Below, one piece after another: positions 41,617-50,390 of a stretch of 64,000 nt of DNA. Origin of the DNA: CAWVSB01 sp036960375 (GTDB lineage: Bacteria > Pseudomonadota > Gammaproteobacteria > Pseudomonadales > CAWVSB01); NCBI GenBank assembly GCA_036960375.1, contig JBALVY010000001.1, positions 992,001 through 1,056,000 on the forward strand, in the 5' to 3' direction. The first letter of the stretch is position 1, and each line of letters opens with the position of its first letter. Under the pieces are notes generated by a model that saw only the letters and a program-made list of their open reading frames with translations, did not search any database and was not told the DNA's origin. The position numbers were made by a program, and so were the translations under genes.

Positions 41617-42822
41617 ATGACTGCACCACTTGAAGGAATCCGGGTTGTTGAATTAACCAGTGTTGTATTGGGACCGTACGCTTGCCAGATGCTGGGTGAT
41701 TTAGGCGCCGATGTGATTAAAATTGAGCCACCGGCCGGTGATACCAATCGTAATCTGGGGCCCAATAGAAACCACTCCGATATGGGTGCCTTGTTTCTGA
41801 CCTGTAACAGAAATAAACGCAGCGTAGTGCTGGATTTGAAATCTGAGGAGGGCAAGTCCGCAGCTCTTGAAATTATCAAAACAGCTGATGTGATGGTGCA
41901 TAATTTTCGTCCACAGGCAATGGACCGCCTCGGTCTCGGCTATGAGTGCGTACAGCAGGTCAATCCTAATATTGTATATTGTGCTACCTACGGTTATGCC
42001 AAGGCAGGTCCTTACGGTGAGAAAGGCGCACTGGATGATTCAATTCAGGCCGCCAGTGGCATAGCTATGCTGCAATCTATGGTCGGCGGTGAGCCGCGTT
42101 ATTTACCGACCATCGTTGCAGACAAAACAACAGGCTTGTTTGTTGTTCAAGCTGTTTTAGCCGCATTGTTTCATCGTGAGCGTACCGGCGAAGGCCAGGA
42201 AATTGAAGTGCCCATGTTTGAGTCAATGGCGTCTTACGTTATGACTGAGCATTTGTGGGGGCAAACTTTTGAGCCACCGATTGGCAAAGCAGGTTATGTG
42301 CGTTTAATGGCCGAGCACCGCAGGCCTTATAAAACCAAAGACGGCCAGTATCTGGCGGTATTGCCGTATTGGGACAATCACTGGGCGACATTTTGCGAGA
42401 AAACAGGACATCCTGAATTGGCCTCGGATCCACGTTTTATTGATATGGCAACAAGGCTCAAAAATATCAATGAATCCTACAAAGCCACCGGTGACATTAT
42501 TATTTCAAAAACTCGTGATGAGTGGTTGGAACTCTTAGGTGATACCAATGTACCAATGATGGTGGTGAATACGCTTGACGGTTTGATAGAAGATCCGCAT
42601 TTGGTTGCCACCGGTTTTTGGCAGGAATTTGATCATCCTACCGAAGGTCGTATTCGGATGAGTAAGTCACCAATAAATTTCAGTAAGACACCGGCATCGA
42701 TTCGTCAGATGCCTCCCCGTTTGGGCCAGCATAGCGTAGAAGTATTACGCGAGGCCGGGCTCGATGAATCCACCGTACAAAATATGATTGCCAATGGTTC
42801 TGCCAGAACCGTAGTTGAATAA
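41617..42822 (+). CDS. CaiB/BaiF-type CoA-transferase 2 (class III)
   Basis: A 401-residue family III CoA-transferase: LEGIRVVELTSVVLGPYACQMLGDLGADVIKIEPPAGDTNR, CNRNKRSVVLDLKSEEGK, HNFRPQAMDRLGLGYE and the Asp in TIVADKTTGLFVVQAVLAALFHRERTGEGQEI. It is in the same operon as CaiB 3 at 44247, HMG-CoA-lyase 2 and HyuA/HyuB. Two CoA-transferases in one operon suggest either two acids to activate or a hetero-oligomeric enzyme of two related subunits, as known in a few class III transferases. Confidence 0.9.
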   Translation: MTAPLEGIRVVELTSVVLGPYACQMLGDLGADVIKIEPPAGDTNRNLGPNRNHSDMGALFLTCNRNKRSVVLDLKSEEGKSAALEIIKTADVMVHNFRPQAMDRLGLGYECVQQVNPNIVYCATYGYAKAGPYGEKGALDDSIQAASGIAMLQSMVGGEPRYLPTIVADKTTGLFVVQAVLAALFHRERTGEGQEIEVPMFESMASYVMTEHLWGQTFEPPIGKAGYVRLMAEHRRPYKTKDGQYLAVLPYWDNHWATFCEKTGHPELASDPRFIDMATRLKNINESYKATGDIIISKTRDEWLELLGDTNVPMMVVNTLDGLIEDPHLVATGFWQEFDHPTEGRIRMSKSPINFSKTPASIRQMPPRLGQHSVEVLREAGLDESTVQNMIANGSARTVVE

Positions 42823-42848
42823 GCCTTACAGCAAACAGGAGTAGTAAC

Positions 42849-43139
42849 ATGACATTCAGAAATCTGTTTATTGAGCACGACCGAACGCCGGAAGAAGAGG
42901 CATGGGTCGAAGAAGAAACTGCAGAGCAAGAACTGCGCTTTGATAAAATAGTTGAGGAAATGGAAGCCCTCGCGCCTCAGCGAGAGGTTTGGTACAAGGA
43001 GTTCTTCGATCGAATTATGAACATTGGTTTTAATACCGATGCTGACGACAAGACGAAAATAGCCCCTGCCGATATTCCTGTTCAGCCTGAAGGCAAAAAA
43101 GATCAGGTAGTTTGGAAATATGGCGTAGACGGCGAATAA
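42849..43139 (+). CDS. Small acidic protein, unknown
   Basis: A 96-residue soluble protein, strongly acidic at the N-terminal half (FIEHDRTPEEEAWVEEETAEQELRFDKIVEEMEALAPQREVWYKEFFDRIMNIGFNTDAD), then a Pro/Lys segment and VVWKYGVDGE at the end. No Cys or His pair for a metal site. It lies 26 bases after CaiB 2, 68 before the cupin. Because the operon also has acetone-carboxylase-like HyuA and HyuB subunits but no gamma-type partner, a small accessory subunit is one idea, purely an inference; no similarity to known gamma subunits was seen. Confidence 0.7.
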   Translation: MTFRNLFIEHDRTPEEEAWVEEETAEQELRFDKIVEEMEALAPQREVWYKEFFDRIMNIGFNTDADDKTKIAPADIPVQPEGKKDQVVWKYGVDGE

Positions 43140-43207
43140 ACGACGTTACATGTGAATTTCGCTGGCCTGGTGTCGGCAGTTAAAAGAATTGATTTGGGAG
43201 AAAGACA

Positions 43208-44185
43208 ATGGCTCGTCCACATATAGAACCGTTTTGCGATAGAGACGTACACTTTAAGACAATGATGCTGCCGGGGTTTGGTTTCGGCATGCGATATAAA
43301 ATGCTGAGTCTGGATTCCGATAATGGTTCCTGCTCAATGACAGTGCAGCTGGATGCCGGCTACAGTCAAAAGCCGGGATTTTCCTGGTCTGAGCTGGAAG
43401 TTATTATCGTTGAAGGTGAGATAAAAATCGGAGATAAAGTGTACCGTAAAGGTCACTATTTCTTCTTGCCTGCCGGCTACTGCCTGGAGCAATTGAGCTC
43501 TGAGAAAGGCGCGCTGTTGATGTATATGTACAACACGGGCGAACCTTCTCATGTTGAAGCAACCGAGCATCATCAGCTTTGCCGTACGGCCTTTTATCAT
43601 GATGTAGATTCCTATATGGATCTGGCATGGGTATTAGGCAATGTCACAAAGCCTACGGTGGCCACAGGTTGTTTGATTAAGCTGCTAAATTTTAATGTTG
43701 ATTCCCATGCGCTGACGTTCCTGTATTGCATGACGCCAAATTTCTATCAGGACAATATTTCGTACCACGATTGTGCGGAAGAGTCCTATCACCTGTGGGG
43801 CACCAGCTGGATGATGCAGTTTGGTGACGTACCAACAGGTGGCTATTTCTGGCGTCCCGCCTATATTAATCATGGCGCTTTTGCCTCTGAGCAGGGCTGT
43901 ATTGCATTGGGTCGTACAGATTCAAAACTGTTCAATCATTTCCATTACAACCCGTGGAGTACTCCAGGCGAAAACCAGGACCGTTCCGTTGCGCGTTTGG
44001 CTAAACGTGATCCGTTGCTTTACAAGTGGACGGTTGATCACGCGCATAACCATCCGCATGGTCCTGAAGACTTTGAAGAGACTCAACCCACTCGTGGTGA
44101 AGATCACGATCATGAGGCCGAAAAAGTCAGTGACGGTCACACGCACGGTCATTGGCATGGTGATGAGTATCACGCTCACGGTTGA
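43208..44185 (+). CDS. Cupin-fold protein with His-rich C-terminal tail
   Basis: A 325-residue probable bicupin. Repeated cupin motifs: LDAGYSQKPGFSWSELEVIIVEGEIKIGDKVYRKGHYFFLPAGYCLEQ (module 1) and AEESYHLWGTSWMMQFGDVPTGGYFWRPAYINHGAF (module 2). The C-terminal tail (about residues 270-325) contains some 15 His with Asp/Glu (DHAHNHPHG, DHDHEAEK, DGHTHGHWHGDEYHAHG), likely a metal-binding or metal-storage tail. The GAF-less layout recalls ureidoglycine aminohydrolase-type bicupins only loosely. Metal or ammonia chemistry fits the HyuAB and amidase genes nearby. Its stop precedes a GC-rich hairpin at 44191-44215. Confidence 0.7.
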   Translation: MARPHIEPFCDRDVHFKTMMLPGFGFGMRYKMLSLDSDNGSCSMTVQLDAGYSQKPGFSWSELEVIIVEGEIKIGDKVYRKGHYFFLPAGYCLEQLSSEKGALLMYMYNTGEPSHVEATEHHQLCRTAFYHDVDSYMDLAWVLGNVTKPTVATGCLIKLLNFNVDSHALTFLYCMTPNFYQDNISYHDCAEESYHLWGTSWMMQFGDVPTGGYFWRPAYINHGAFASEQGCIALGRTDSKLFNHFHYNPWSTPGENQDRSVARLAKRDPLLYKWTVDHAHNHPHGPEDFEETQPTRGEDHDHEAEKVSDGHTHGHWHGDEYHAHG

Positions 44186-44190
44186 TCTAT

Positions 44191-44215
44191 TTCCGGGCGG
44201 CCTGGCCGCCCGGAA
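44191..44215 (+). other. Very stable GC-rich hairpin inside the operon
   Basis: TTCCGGGCGGC and GCCGCCCGGAA form an 11-bp perfect stem with the loop CTG, six bases after the cupin stop. No T-run follows, so it is not a classical terminator. It may stabilise the 3' end of the upstream mRNA half or slow transcription before CaiB 3, so that the two halves of the operon are made in different amounts. Confidence 0.75.
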
Positions 44216-44246
44216 GATGACGCATTGACGACTACTGCAGGAAACA

Positions 44247-45446
44247 ATGAAAAAGCCCCTTGAAGGAATACGTATACTCGATTTGACGCATATGTTGTCA
44301 GGTCCCTATGGCGCCATGATTTTGGCAGATCTAGGGGCGGATATGATTAAGGTAGAGCCTCTTAAGGGCGAAGGCACTCGTAAACTACTGGCCACCGATC
44401 CAAAAAATTCAATCGATGGTATGGGCGCCTATTTTCTCACTTTAAATCGCAATAAACGCAGTGTCTGTATCGACTTAAAGAGCGAAGAGGGAAGGGAGGT
44501 TTTTTATGATCTGGTTCGCGAAAGTGATGTGGTCATTAATAATTTCGGCGCAGGCGTGCCAGCGCGTCTGGGCATTGACTACAACAGTTTGAAGGACATT
44601 AACCCCAAAATTGTCACCTGTTCAATTACCGGTTTTGGTTCTGAAGGGCCGGGTGCCAAACGACCGGCATTTGATCAGGTAGCGCAGGCTTTTGGCGGCG
44701 GAATGTCAATTACTGGCCAAGATGCCAATAATCCAATGCGAGCGGGTATCCCAATTGGTGACCTGGGCGGCGGTATGTTTGGAGTGATGGGAATTTTATC
44801 GGCACTGATGGAGCGAGAACGCTCCGGTTTTGGCCAAGATGTTGATATTTCCATGGTCGATGTACAGGTATCGCTGCTGAATTACATGGCGACAATGTAT
44901 TCCTTGTCCGGAGAGGACCCGTTCCCGATTGGTAACTCGCACTTTGTGCATGTGCCCTACAATACCTATCCCACTTCCGATGGCCATCTGGTTATTGCGG
45001 TGATAACCGATAACTTCTGGCAGAACCTGAAAACGGTAGTTCTTTGCGCGGAGTTTGATGATGAGAAATACGATGGCCAACCGGGCCGACTTGCCGACAA
45101 GGCAATGATTGACGGACGCTTGGGCGAGGTTTTTGCGACTAATACTACGGCGCATTGGTTGGCACTTCTTAATGCTCAACGAATCCCCTGTGCTCCAGTT
45201 AACAAGTTGTCCGAAGCGCTGAGCGATGAACAATTGCTGCATCGCAATATGGTTGTTGACATCAGTCACCCTAATGGCAAAACAACTAAAGCACCTGGTA
45301 ACCCGATAAAGCTTTCTCGTTCAAATGAAGAAAGCTTTTCCTCTCCTCCGCTGTTGGGTGCCGATAGCGATGAGGTATTTGGCCGCTTATTAGGCTATTC
45401 TGATGACAAGATAGAGCAACTTCGTCAGATCGGTGCGGTAAATTAG
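44247..45446 (+). CDS. CaiB/BaiF-type CoA-transferase 3 (class III)
   Basis: A 399-residue class III CoA-transferase: LEGIRILDLTHMLSGPYGAMILADLGADMIKVEPLKGEGTRK, LNRNKRSVCIDLKSEEGR, NNFGAGVPARLGIDYNSL and the Asp in IPIGDLGGGMFGVMGILSALMERERSGFGQDV. Its stop is one base from the start of HMG-CoA-lyase 2, the tightest coupling in the operon; these two form a module like CaiB 1/lyase 1 at 25 kb. It probably activates the 3-hydroxy acid that the lyase then cleaves. Confidence 0.9.
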   Translation: MKKPLEGIRILDLTHMLSGPYGAMILADLGADMIKVEPLKGEGTRKLLATDPKNSIDGMGAYFLTLNRNKRSVCIDLKSEEGREVFYDLVRESDVVINNFGAGVPARLGIDYNSLKDINPKIVTCSITGFGSEGPGAKRPAFDQVAQAFGGGMSITGQDANNPMRAGIPIGDLGGGMFGVMGILSALMERERSGFGQDVDISMVDVQVSLLNYMATMYSLSGEDPFPIGNSHFVHVPYNTYPTSDGHLVIAVITDNFWQNLKTVVLCAEFDDEKYDGQPGRLADKAMIDGRLGEVFATNTTAHWLALLNAQRIPCAPVNKLSEALSDEQLLHRNMVVDISHPNGKTTKAPGNPIKLSRSNEESFSSPPLLGADSDEVFGRLLGYSDDKIEQLRQIGAVN

Positions 45447-45447
45447 T

Positions 45448-46356
45448 ATGGCAGAACGTGTTTTTATTAATGATGTTGGGCCGCGAGATGGCCTGCAAAA
45501 TCAGTCAAAGATATTGGCTCCACAGCAGCGTCTGGAGCTGATATCTGCGCTGGTAAAGGCGGGGCTTGGCGCCGTTGAAGTGGGTAGCTTTGTTTCACCC
45601 AAGGCGGTGCCAGCTATGGCGGGTACCGACGAAATCGTCGCAGGTCTTCCGCCAGGAAATACCTATTACTCGGCACTTATTCCCAATCGTCGTGGCTACG
45701 ATCTGGCTGTCGCCGCAGGCGTAAAAGCTGTGGGTATAGTTGTCGCATCGACGCAAATGATGAATGAAAAAAATATTCGCCAGAGCACCGAGCAGGCTAT
45801 GGCCGGTTGTGCAGAGATTATCGCGCAATCGAAACTCGATGGTATTGATACATTGGCCTACGTTGCAACTGCCTGGGAATGTCCCTTTGAAGGAACAGTT
45901 GATGCCTCAGTGGTCATTGAGATGACCGGCCAAATGCTCGACATGGGTGCTACCCGCGTAGTAGTGGCAGATACCATTGGCGCGGCTAATCCGGCTCAGG
46001 TGAAATCTCTGATGGGTGCACTGGTGAATCAGTTTGGCGCCGACAGGCTTGCTTGCCATTTCCATGATACCCGCGGTATGGGTGTGGCAGATGTCTATGC
46101 TGCTGTACAAGAAGGTATTCGCCATTTCGATGCCTCGATTGGCGGTTTGGGCGGCTGTCCTTTTGCTCCAGGTGCCACAGGCAATGTGGCAACCGAAGAT
46201 GTAGTGGTTATGCTCGAGCAGATGGGTTTTGATACAGGTATAAATCTTCCGCGCCTCGTTGAGGCTGTGGATCTGGCGACTGAGCTGACTGGTAATTGTG
46301 ATGGCGGTCATTCTCTGCGCTGGGTGAGAAGACAAATTGAAAAAGGCGTGTTATAA
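45448..46356 (+). CDS. HMG-CoA-lyase-like aldolase 2
   Basis: A 302-residue DRE-TIM metallolyase: INDVGPRDGLQNQ with the metal Asp, VGSFVSPKAVPAM, HFHDTRGMGVADV (metal His) and GLGGCPFAPGATGNVATEDVV with the active-site Cys. Cleaves a 3-hydroxy-3-substituted acyl-CoA into acetyl-CoA (or homologue) plus a ketone/keto acid. Two bases after CaiB 3. The two HMG-CoA-lyases of the window share signatures but differ in sequence, so they probably act on different substrates. Downstream HyuA and HyuB might fix or consume the released ketone. Confidence 0.92.
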   Translation: MAERVFINDVGPRDGLQNQSKILAPQQRLELISALVKAGLGAVEVGSFVSPKAVPAMAGTDEIVAGLPPGNTYYSALIPNRRGYDLAVAAGVKAVGIVVASTQMMNEKNIRQSTEQAMAGCAEIIAQSKLDGIDTLAYVATAWECPFEGTVDASVVIEMTGQMLDMGATRVVVADTIGAANPAQVKSLMGALVNQFGADRLACHFHDTRGMGVADVYAAVQEGIRHFDASIGGLGGCPFAPGATGNVATEDVVVMLEQMGFDTGINLPRLVEAVDLATELTGNCDGGHSLRWVRRQIEKGVL

Positions 46357-46435
46357 AAACGCACAGGTTATTCTTTAAGAATCACGCTGGGCTAGTTGCC
46401 CGTTTAATTTTTTGATAAGGACGAGGATAAAAAAT

Positions 46436-48496
46436 ATGAGCTATCGTCTCGGTGTTGATGTTGGTGGTACGTTTACCGACTTACTGTTGATCAACGAAGA
46501 ATCGGGTGAGACCCATACAGCGAAGGTGCCGTCTACTCCGGAAGATTCTTCCATCGGTGTATTGAATGGCATCGCACGTATTTGTGATGAATCGGGCATA
46601 GACCCAACCAAGGTTAACCGTGTTATGCACGGTACCACTGTGGCTACCAATGCCGTGTTGCAGGGCAAGGGCTCTGTAGTCGGATTGGTAACAACGGCGG
46701 GTTATGAACATACGCTGCAAGTTGCCCGCTCGTTTTGTCCTGGTGGCCTGGGTGGTTGGGTTACGTTCAATAAAAAGCCGCTGCTTGCACCACTTGAATT
46801 GACTATTGGTGCCGAAGAGCGCTTGAGCGCCAATGGCGATGTGGTACGTGATCTTGATAAAGACAAATTGCGAGCAGACCTGCAGAAACTTCACGCCCAT
46901 GGCGAAATTGAAGCACTGACTATTTGTTTTATTAACGCACATATAAATGGCGAGCATGAGCGTCAGGCCAAAGTGATCGCAGAGGAAGTTTTTGGCGATA
47001 CGCCAATCTCTATTTCCAGTGAAGTTGTGCCAGAGATGCAAGAATATGAGCGTACCGAAACAACGGTAGTAAATTCCTACGTACGCCCTGAAGTGGCCAA
47101 ATATGTGAAGAATCTTCAGAGCGCGTTGGAAGAAAAGATGGGTGCTGATACTCAGCTATCAATTCTTCGCTCCGATGGCGGCTTGGCTTCTGGTCGCGCA
47201 TCAGCTGAGTCGCCGGTTAACTTGTTGATGTCAGGTCCGGCTGGTGGCGTAACAGGCGCCATTTACTTTTGTAGCCGAGCCGGCTTCGACAATATTCTGA
47301 CATTTGATATGGGAGGCACATCTACCGATGTGGCACTTATTCAGAATGCCAAAGCCAGGGTACGTCGTGAAACCATTGTTGGCGATGTGCGGGTAAGAGC
47401 GCCCTCGGTTGATGTACGTACAGTAGGTGCAGGTGGCGGTTCGCTGGCATTTGTGCCAGAGCTTACCAAGGCGCTGCGTGTTGGTCCGGAATCAGCAGGT
47501 GCCGTTCCAGGACCCGCCTGTTATATGAAGGGCGGCGAGCAAGCCACGGTATGTGATGCCAACGTTGTGCTGGGCTATTTGCCTTCTGATGCACAGCTTG
47601 GTGGTGCCATGGAAATAAACCGCGATGCATCGGTTAAAGCGGTCCAGTTAATTGCTGATGCGGCAGGCATCAGCTTAATGGAAGCCGCCGAGGGTATTAT
47701 CAAGGTGGCCAACGAGGCCATGTTTGGTGCGCTGCGGCTAGTGTCGGTAGAGCAGGGTTACGACCCGCGTGATTTCTCTCTTGTCGGCTTTGGTGGCGCA
47801 GGCCCCTTACACGCCAATGCGATTGGTATTTTGACGCAAGCCTGGCCGGTGATTATTCCACCGGGTCCTGGTGTACTGTGTGCCTACGGCGATGCCACTA
47901 CTCAAGTGCAGGATGAGGCGACACGTACCTATATCCGCATGGCAGAAGACATCAATAAAGATGGCCTGATGACTGATCTGCTTGAATTACAGCAACGTGC
48001 AGGCGAATCTCTTGTTGCTGACGGCATACCGGTTGAAGAGCACGATGTAATATTTCAGGCTGATTTACGTTATGTGGGTCAAGCTTTCCAGATCACCGTT
48101 GAATTCACAGAGGCTGAATTGGCAGCTCAAGGTATCGACCTTCTCACTACCCAGTTTGATAATGAACACGAGCAGCTGTTCACCTTTAAGTTAGGTGATG
48201 GCCACGAAATATTGATGGTGCGTGCGGTGGTCAAGGCCAGAACCAAAGCCATAGCGGAACTGAAACAGGGGCAGGCTGGTACCACGCTTGAGCAATGTAT
48301 CATTCAGCCCACCAGCTTCTACTACGAAGGTGATGATTATACGGGCCATTTGTATGATCGTAACAAACTACACGAAGGTTTGGTGGTAGCGGGTCCGGCT
48401 ATTGTGACTGAAATGGATTCGACCACAGTGGTGCTACCTGGCTATCAAGCCACGGTGGATTCGGTTGGTAACTTACTGATAACGCCTGTAGCGTAA
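46436..48496 (+). CDS. Hydantoinase/oxoprolinase family subunit A (HyuA; acetone-carboxylase beta-like)
   Basis: A 686-residue ASKHA-type ATPase subunit from ATG 46436, with AGGA upstream. YRLGVDVGGTFTDLLLINEESGE is the Hydantoinase_A N-terminal phosphate loop; RVMHGTTVATNAVLQGKG, LLMSGPAGGVTGAIYF, ILTFDMGGTSTDVALI and SLVGFGGAGPLHANAIG are classic motifs. Members couple ATP to opening of cyclic amides (N-methylhydantoin, 5-oxoproline) or to carboxylation of ketones (acetone, acetophenone). It is partnered by HyuB 13 bases downstream. The lyase upstream could supply a ketone, which favours carboxylase; amide/amidase genes elsewhere favour hydantoinase. Open. Confidence 0.9.
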   Translation: MSYRLGVDVGGTFTDLLLINEESGETHTAKVPSTPEDSSIGVLNGIARICDESGIDPTKVNRVMHGTTVATNAVLQGKGSVVGLVTTAGYEHTLQVARSFCPGGLGGWVTFNKKPLLAPLELTIGAEERLSANGDVVRDLDKDKLRADLQKLHAHGEIEALTICFINAHINGEHERQAKVIAEEVFGDTPISISSEVVPEMQEYERTETTVVNSYVRPEVAKYVKNLQSALEEKMGADTQLSILRSDGGLASGRASAESPVNLLMSGPAGGVTGAIYFCSRAGFDNILTFDMGGTSTDVALIQNAKARVRRETIVGDVRVRAPSVDVRTVGAGGGSLAFVPELTKALRVGPESAGAVPGPACYMKGGEQATVCDANVVLGYLPSDAQLGGAMEINRDASVKAVQLIADAAGISLMEAAEGIIKVANEAMFGALRLVSVEQGYDPRDFSLVGFGGAGPLHANAIGILTQAWPVIIPPGPGVLCAYGDATTQVQDEATRTYIRMAEDINKDGLMTDLLELQQRAGESLVADGIPVEEHDVIFQADLRYVGQAFQITVEFTEAELAAQGIDLLTTQFDNEHEQLFTFKLGDGHEILMVRAVVKARTKAIAELKQGQAGTTLEQCIIQPTSFYYEGDDYTGHLYDRNKLHEGLVVAGPAIVTEMDSTTVVLPGYQATVDSVGNLLITPVA

Positions 48497-48509
48497 GAGG
48501 AGAATAACA

Positions 48510-50372
48510 ATGCCCGCAAAAATTATTGAAACCAATTCAGCGCCCTTACAAACCGTTGAGATTGAAGGCGTTACTATCGATATCATCGAAAACGCGTTGA
48601 AGAATGCCCGCGAGGAAATGGACGCAGTATTGTTTCGTACTGCCATGAGTCCCGGTATTCGAGAGCAGGGTGACTGCTTCCCGATGATAGCCAACAAAGA
48701 AGGCAAGATGGTAGTGGGCCAGTTTGGCTCCTTCATTGGTCCTTTTATGGAAGTCTACGACGGCGAGCTGGAAGAAGGCGATGTACTGCTAACCAACGAC
48801 CCGTATATGTGTAATGCGGCCGTATCCCACTTACCCGACTGGTTGGTGCTGGTGCCGATTTTTAAAGAAGGCCGTCACATTGCCTGGTCGGCTATGTTTG
48901 GTCATATGTCGGACAACGGCGGTATGGTGCCAGGCTCAATTCCCATTGAGGCAACCACCATTTTCCAGGAAGGCATTCGTATTCCGCCCACCAAGCTCTA
49001 TAAAAAGGGTGAACTACAGAGTGACGTACTGGAATTGATCCTGCACAACGTGCGTACGCCGCAATGGAATCGTTTTGATCTGAATGCACTGGTAGCGGCC
49101 TGTAATACGGCGGCCAAGCGAGTCATTGAATTAACAGATCGTTTTAGCGACGACATTTTGCATACCGCTATGGACGTTATGCTGGATCGCAACAAAGCGG
49201 CCATGAGATTTATTATCCAGAACTTTGTGCCAGAAGAGCCACGCGAATTTGTTGACTACATCTGTGACGATGGCAAGGGTATGGGTCCGTATAAAATCAA
49301 ATGTACTATGTGGCGCGAAGGTGATGTCGCCATTTTTGATTTTGATGGTACCGATCCACAAGCTCAAACATCAGTGAATTTCTATCTCAACGAAGATATG
49401 TTCAAGATGTTTTTCGGCTCATTCACTATTAATGTTGTTGATCCTCATATTGTATTTAACGACGGCTTCTATGACCTGGTTGATGTGCGGATTCCAGAAG
49501 GTACTTTGCTCAAACCCAAGTACCCTGCTGCACTGTCGGGTCGTACCCATGCCCTGGGCCGTATCTTTGATATATTAGGTGCATTGTTGGGAATGGGCGC
49601 GCCAGAACAAATGCTGAACGCCGCCGGCTTCTCTGATTCGCCGCACCTGTTTTATTCCGGTTACGATGACAATGGCGAGTGGTTCCAGTTATTCCAGATC
49701 GGTTTTGGTGGCATTCCCGGGCGACCGGCGGGTGACGGCCCTGATGGTCATTCTCTCTGGCCTGGCTTTACCAATGTGCCGAATGAGTTCATTGAGTCTT
49801 ACTTCCCGTTGCGTATCGAGCGGTACGAGGCCATTGCCGACTCGGGTGGCGCAGGTCTGCATCGCGGGGGTAATGGACTTAGTGTGGTTTATCGCTTCCT
49901 CTGTGACGGCGAGATCGGCATTCATGACGAGCGCTGGTTGATCTACCCCTGGGGTGTACTCGGTGGTGAAACCGGTTTGCGTTCAACCAAGCGACTGGTG
50001 CGCGCCGATGGTACTGAGGAGTGGCTGCCGTCCAAAACTGACAGTGTTGCGGTTAAAAAAGGCGATTTACTCTACTTCAATACCTGGGGTGGCGGTGGCT
50101 GGGGTGACCCTTATGCTCGTGATGCCGAACTTATCCGTGCAGATGTTGAGCGCGGCCTGGTCACAGCCGATGGTGCCCAGCGCTACGGCGTGGTAATCGC
50201 AGCCGATGGCGCGGTTGATCAAGCTGCAACCGACGCACTGCGCGCCGAGCGCGTAGCTGAGCGTGGTGATGATATTCCGTTGTTCAACTACGGCGGAACA
50301 GTCGAAGAAATCAAGGCGCGCTGCCTGGAAGAGACCCACCAGTTACCACCTGTGGCTCCTGTCTTTCGCTAA
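48510..50372 (+). CDS. Hydantoinase/oxoprolinase family subunit B (HyuB; acetone-carboxylase alpha-like)
   Basis: A 620-residue Hydantoinase_B subunit preceded by AGAGGAG. It shows VTIDIIENALKNAREEMDAVLFRTAMSPGIREQGDC, GDVLLTNDPYMCNAAVSHLPDWLVLVPIF, GRHIAWSAMFGHMSDNGGMVPGSIP and, at the C-terminus, YEAIADSGGAGLHRGGNGLSVVYRF plus GDLLYFNTWGGGGWGDPYARD, all family hallmarks. It forms the substrate half of the ATP-dependent complex with HyuA. A gamma subunit, required in acetone carboxylase, is not recognisable nearby; the 96-residue protein is a speculative stand-in. The operon ends at the terminator 19 bases later. Confidence 0.92.
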   Translation: MPAKIIETNSAPLQTVEIEGVTIDIIENALKNAREEMDAVLFRTAMSPGIREQGDCFPMIANKEGKMVVGQFGSFIGPFMEVYDGELEEGDVLLTNDPYMCNAAVSHLPDWLVLVPIFKEGRHIAWSAMFGHMSDNGGMVPGSIPIEATTIFQEGIRIPPTKLYKKGELQSDVLELILHNVRTPQWNRFDLNALVAACNTAAKRVIELTDRFSDDILHTAMDVMLDRNKAAMRFIIQNFVPEEPREFVDYICDDGKGMGPYKIKCTMWREGDVAIFDFDGTDPQAQTSVNFYLNEDMFKMFFGSFTINVVDPHIVFNDGFYDLVDVRIPEGTLLKPKYPAALSGRTHALGRIFDILGALLGMGAPEQMLNAAGFSDSPHLFYSGYDDNGEWFQLFQIGFGGIPGRPAGDGPDGHSLWPGFTNVPNEFIESYFPLRIERYEAIADSGGAGLHRGGNGLSVVYRFLCDGEIGIHDERWLIYPWGVLGGETGLRSTKRLVRADGTEEWLPSKTDSVAVKKGDLLYFNTWGGGGWGDPYARDAELIRADVERGLVTADGAQRYGVVIAADGAVDQAATDALRAERVAERGDDIPLFNYGGTVEEIKARCLEETHQLPPVAPVFR

Positions 50373-50390
50373 TTCAGCGTTTTGAACTCA

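Noticed and set aside
44796..45269. Minus-strand frame of about 157 codons opposite CaiB 3
   Set aside because: Shadow of a well supported CoA-transferase gene; composition shows no coding signature.
46481..47041. Long minus-strand frame opposite the HyuA gene
   Set aside because: HyuA is a clear, motif-bearing gene on the other strand; the antisense product has no recognisable domain and no ribosome site.
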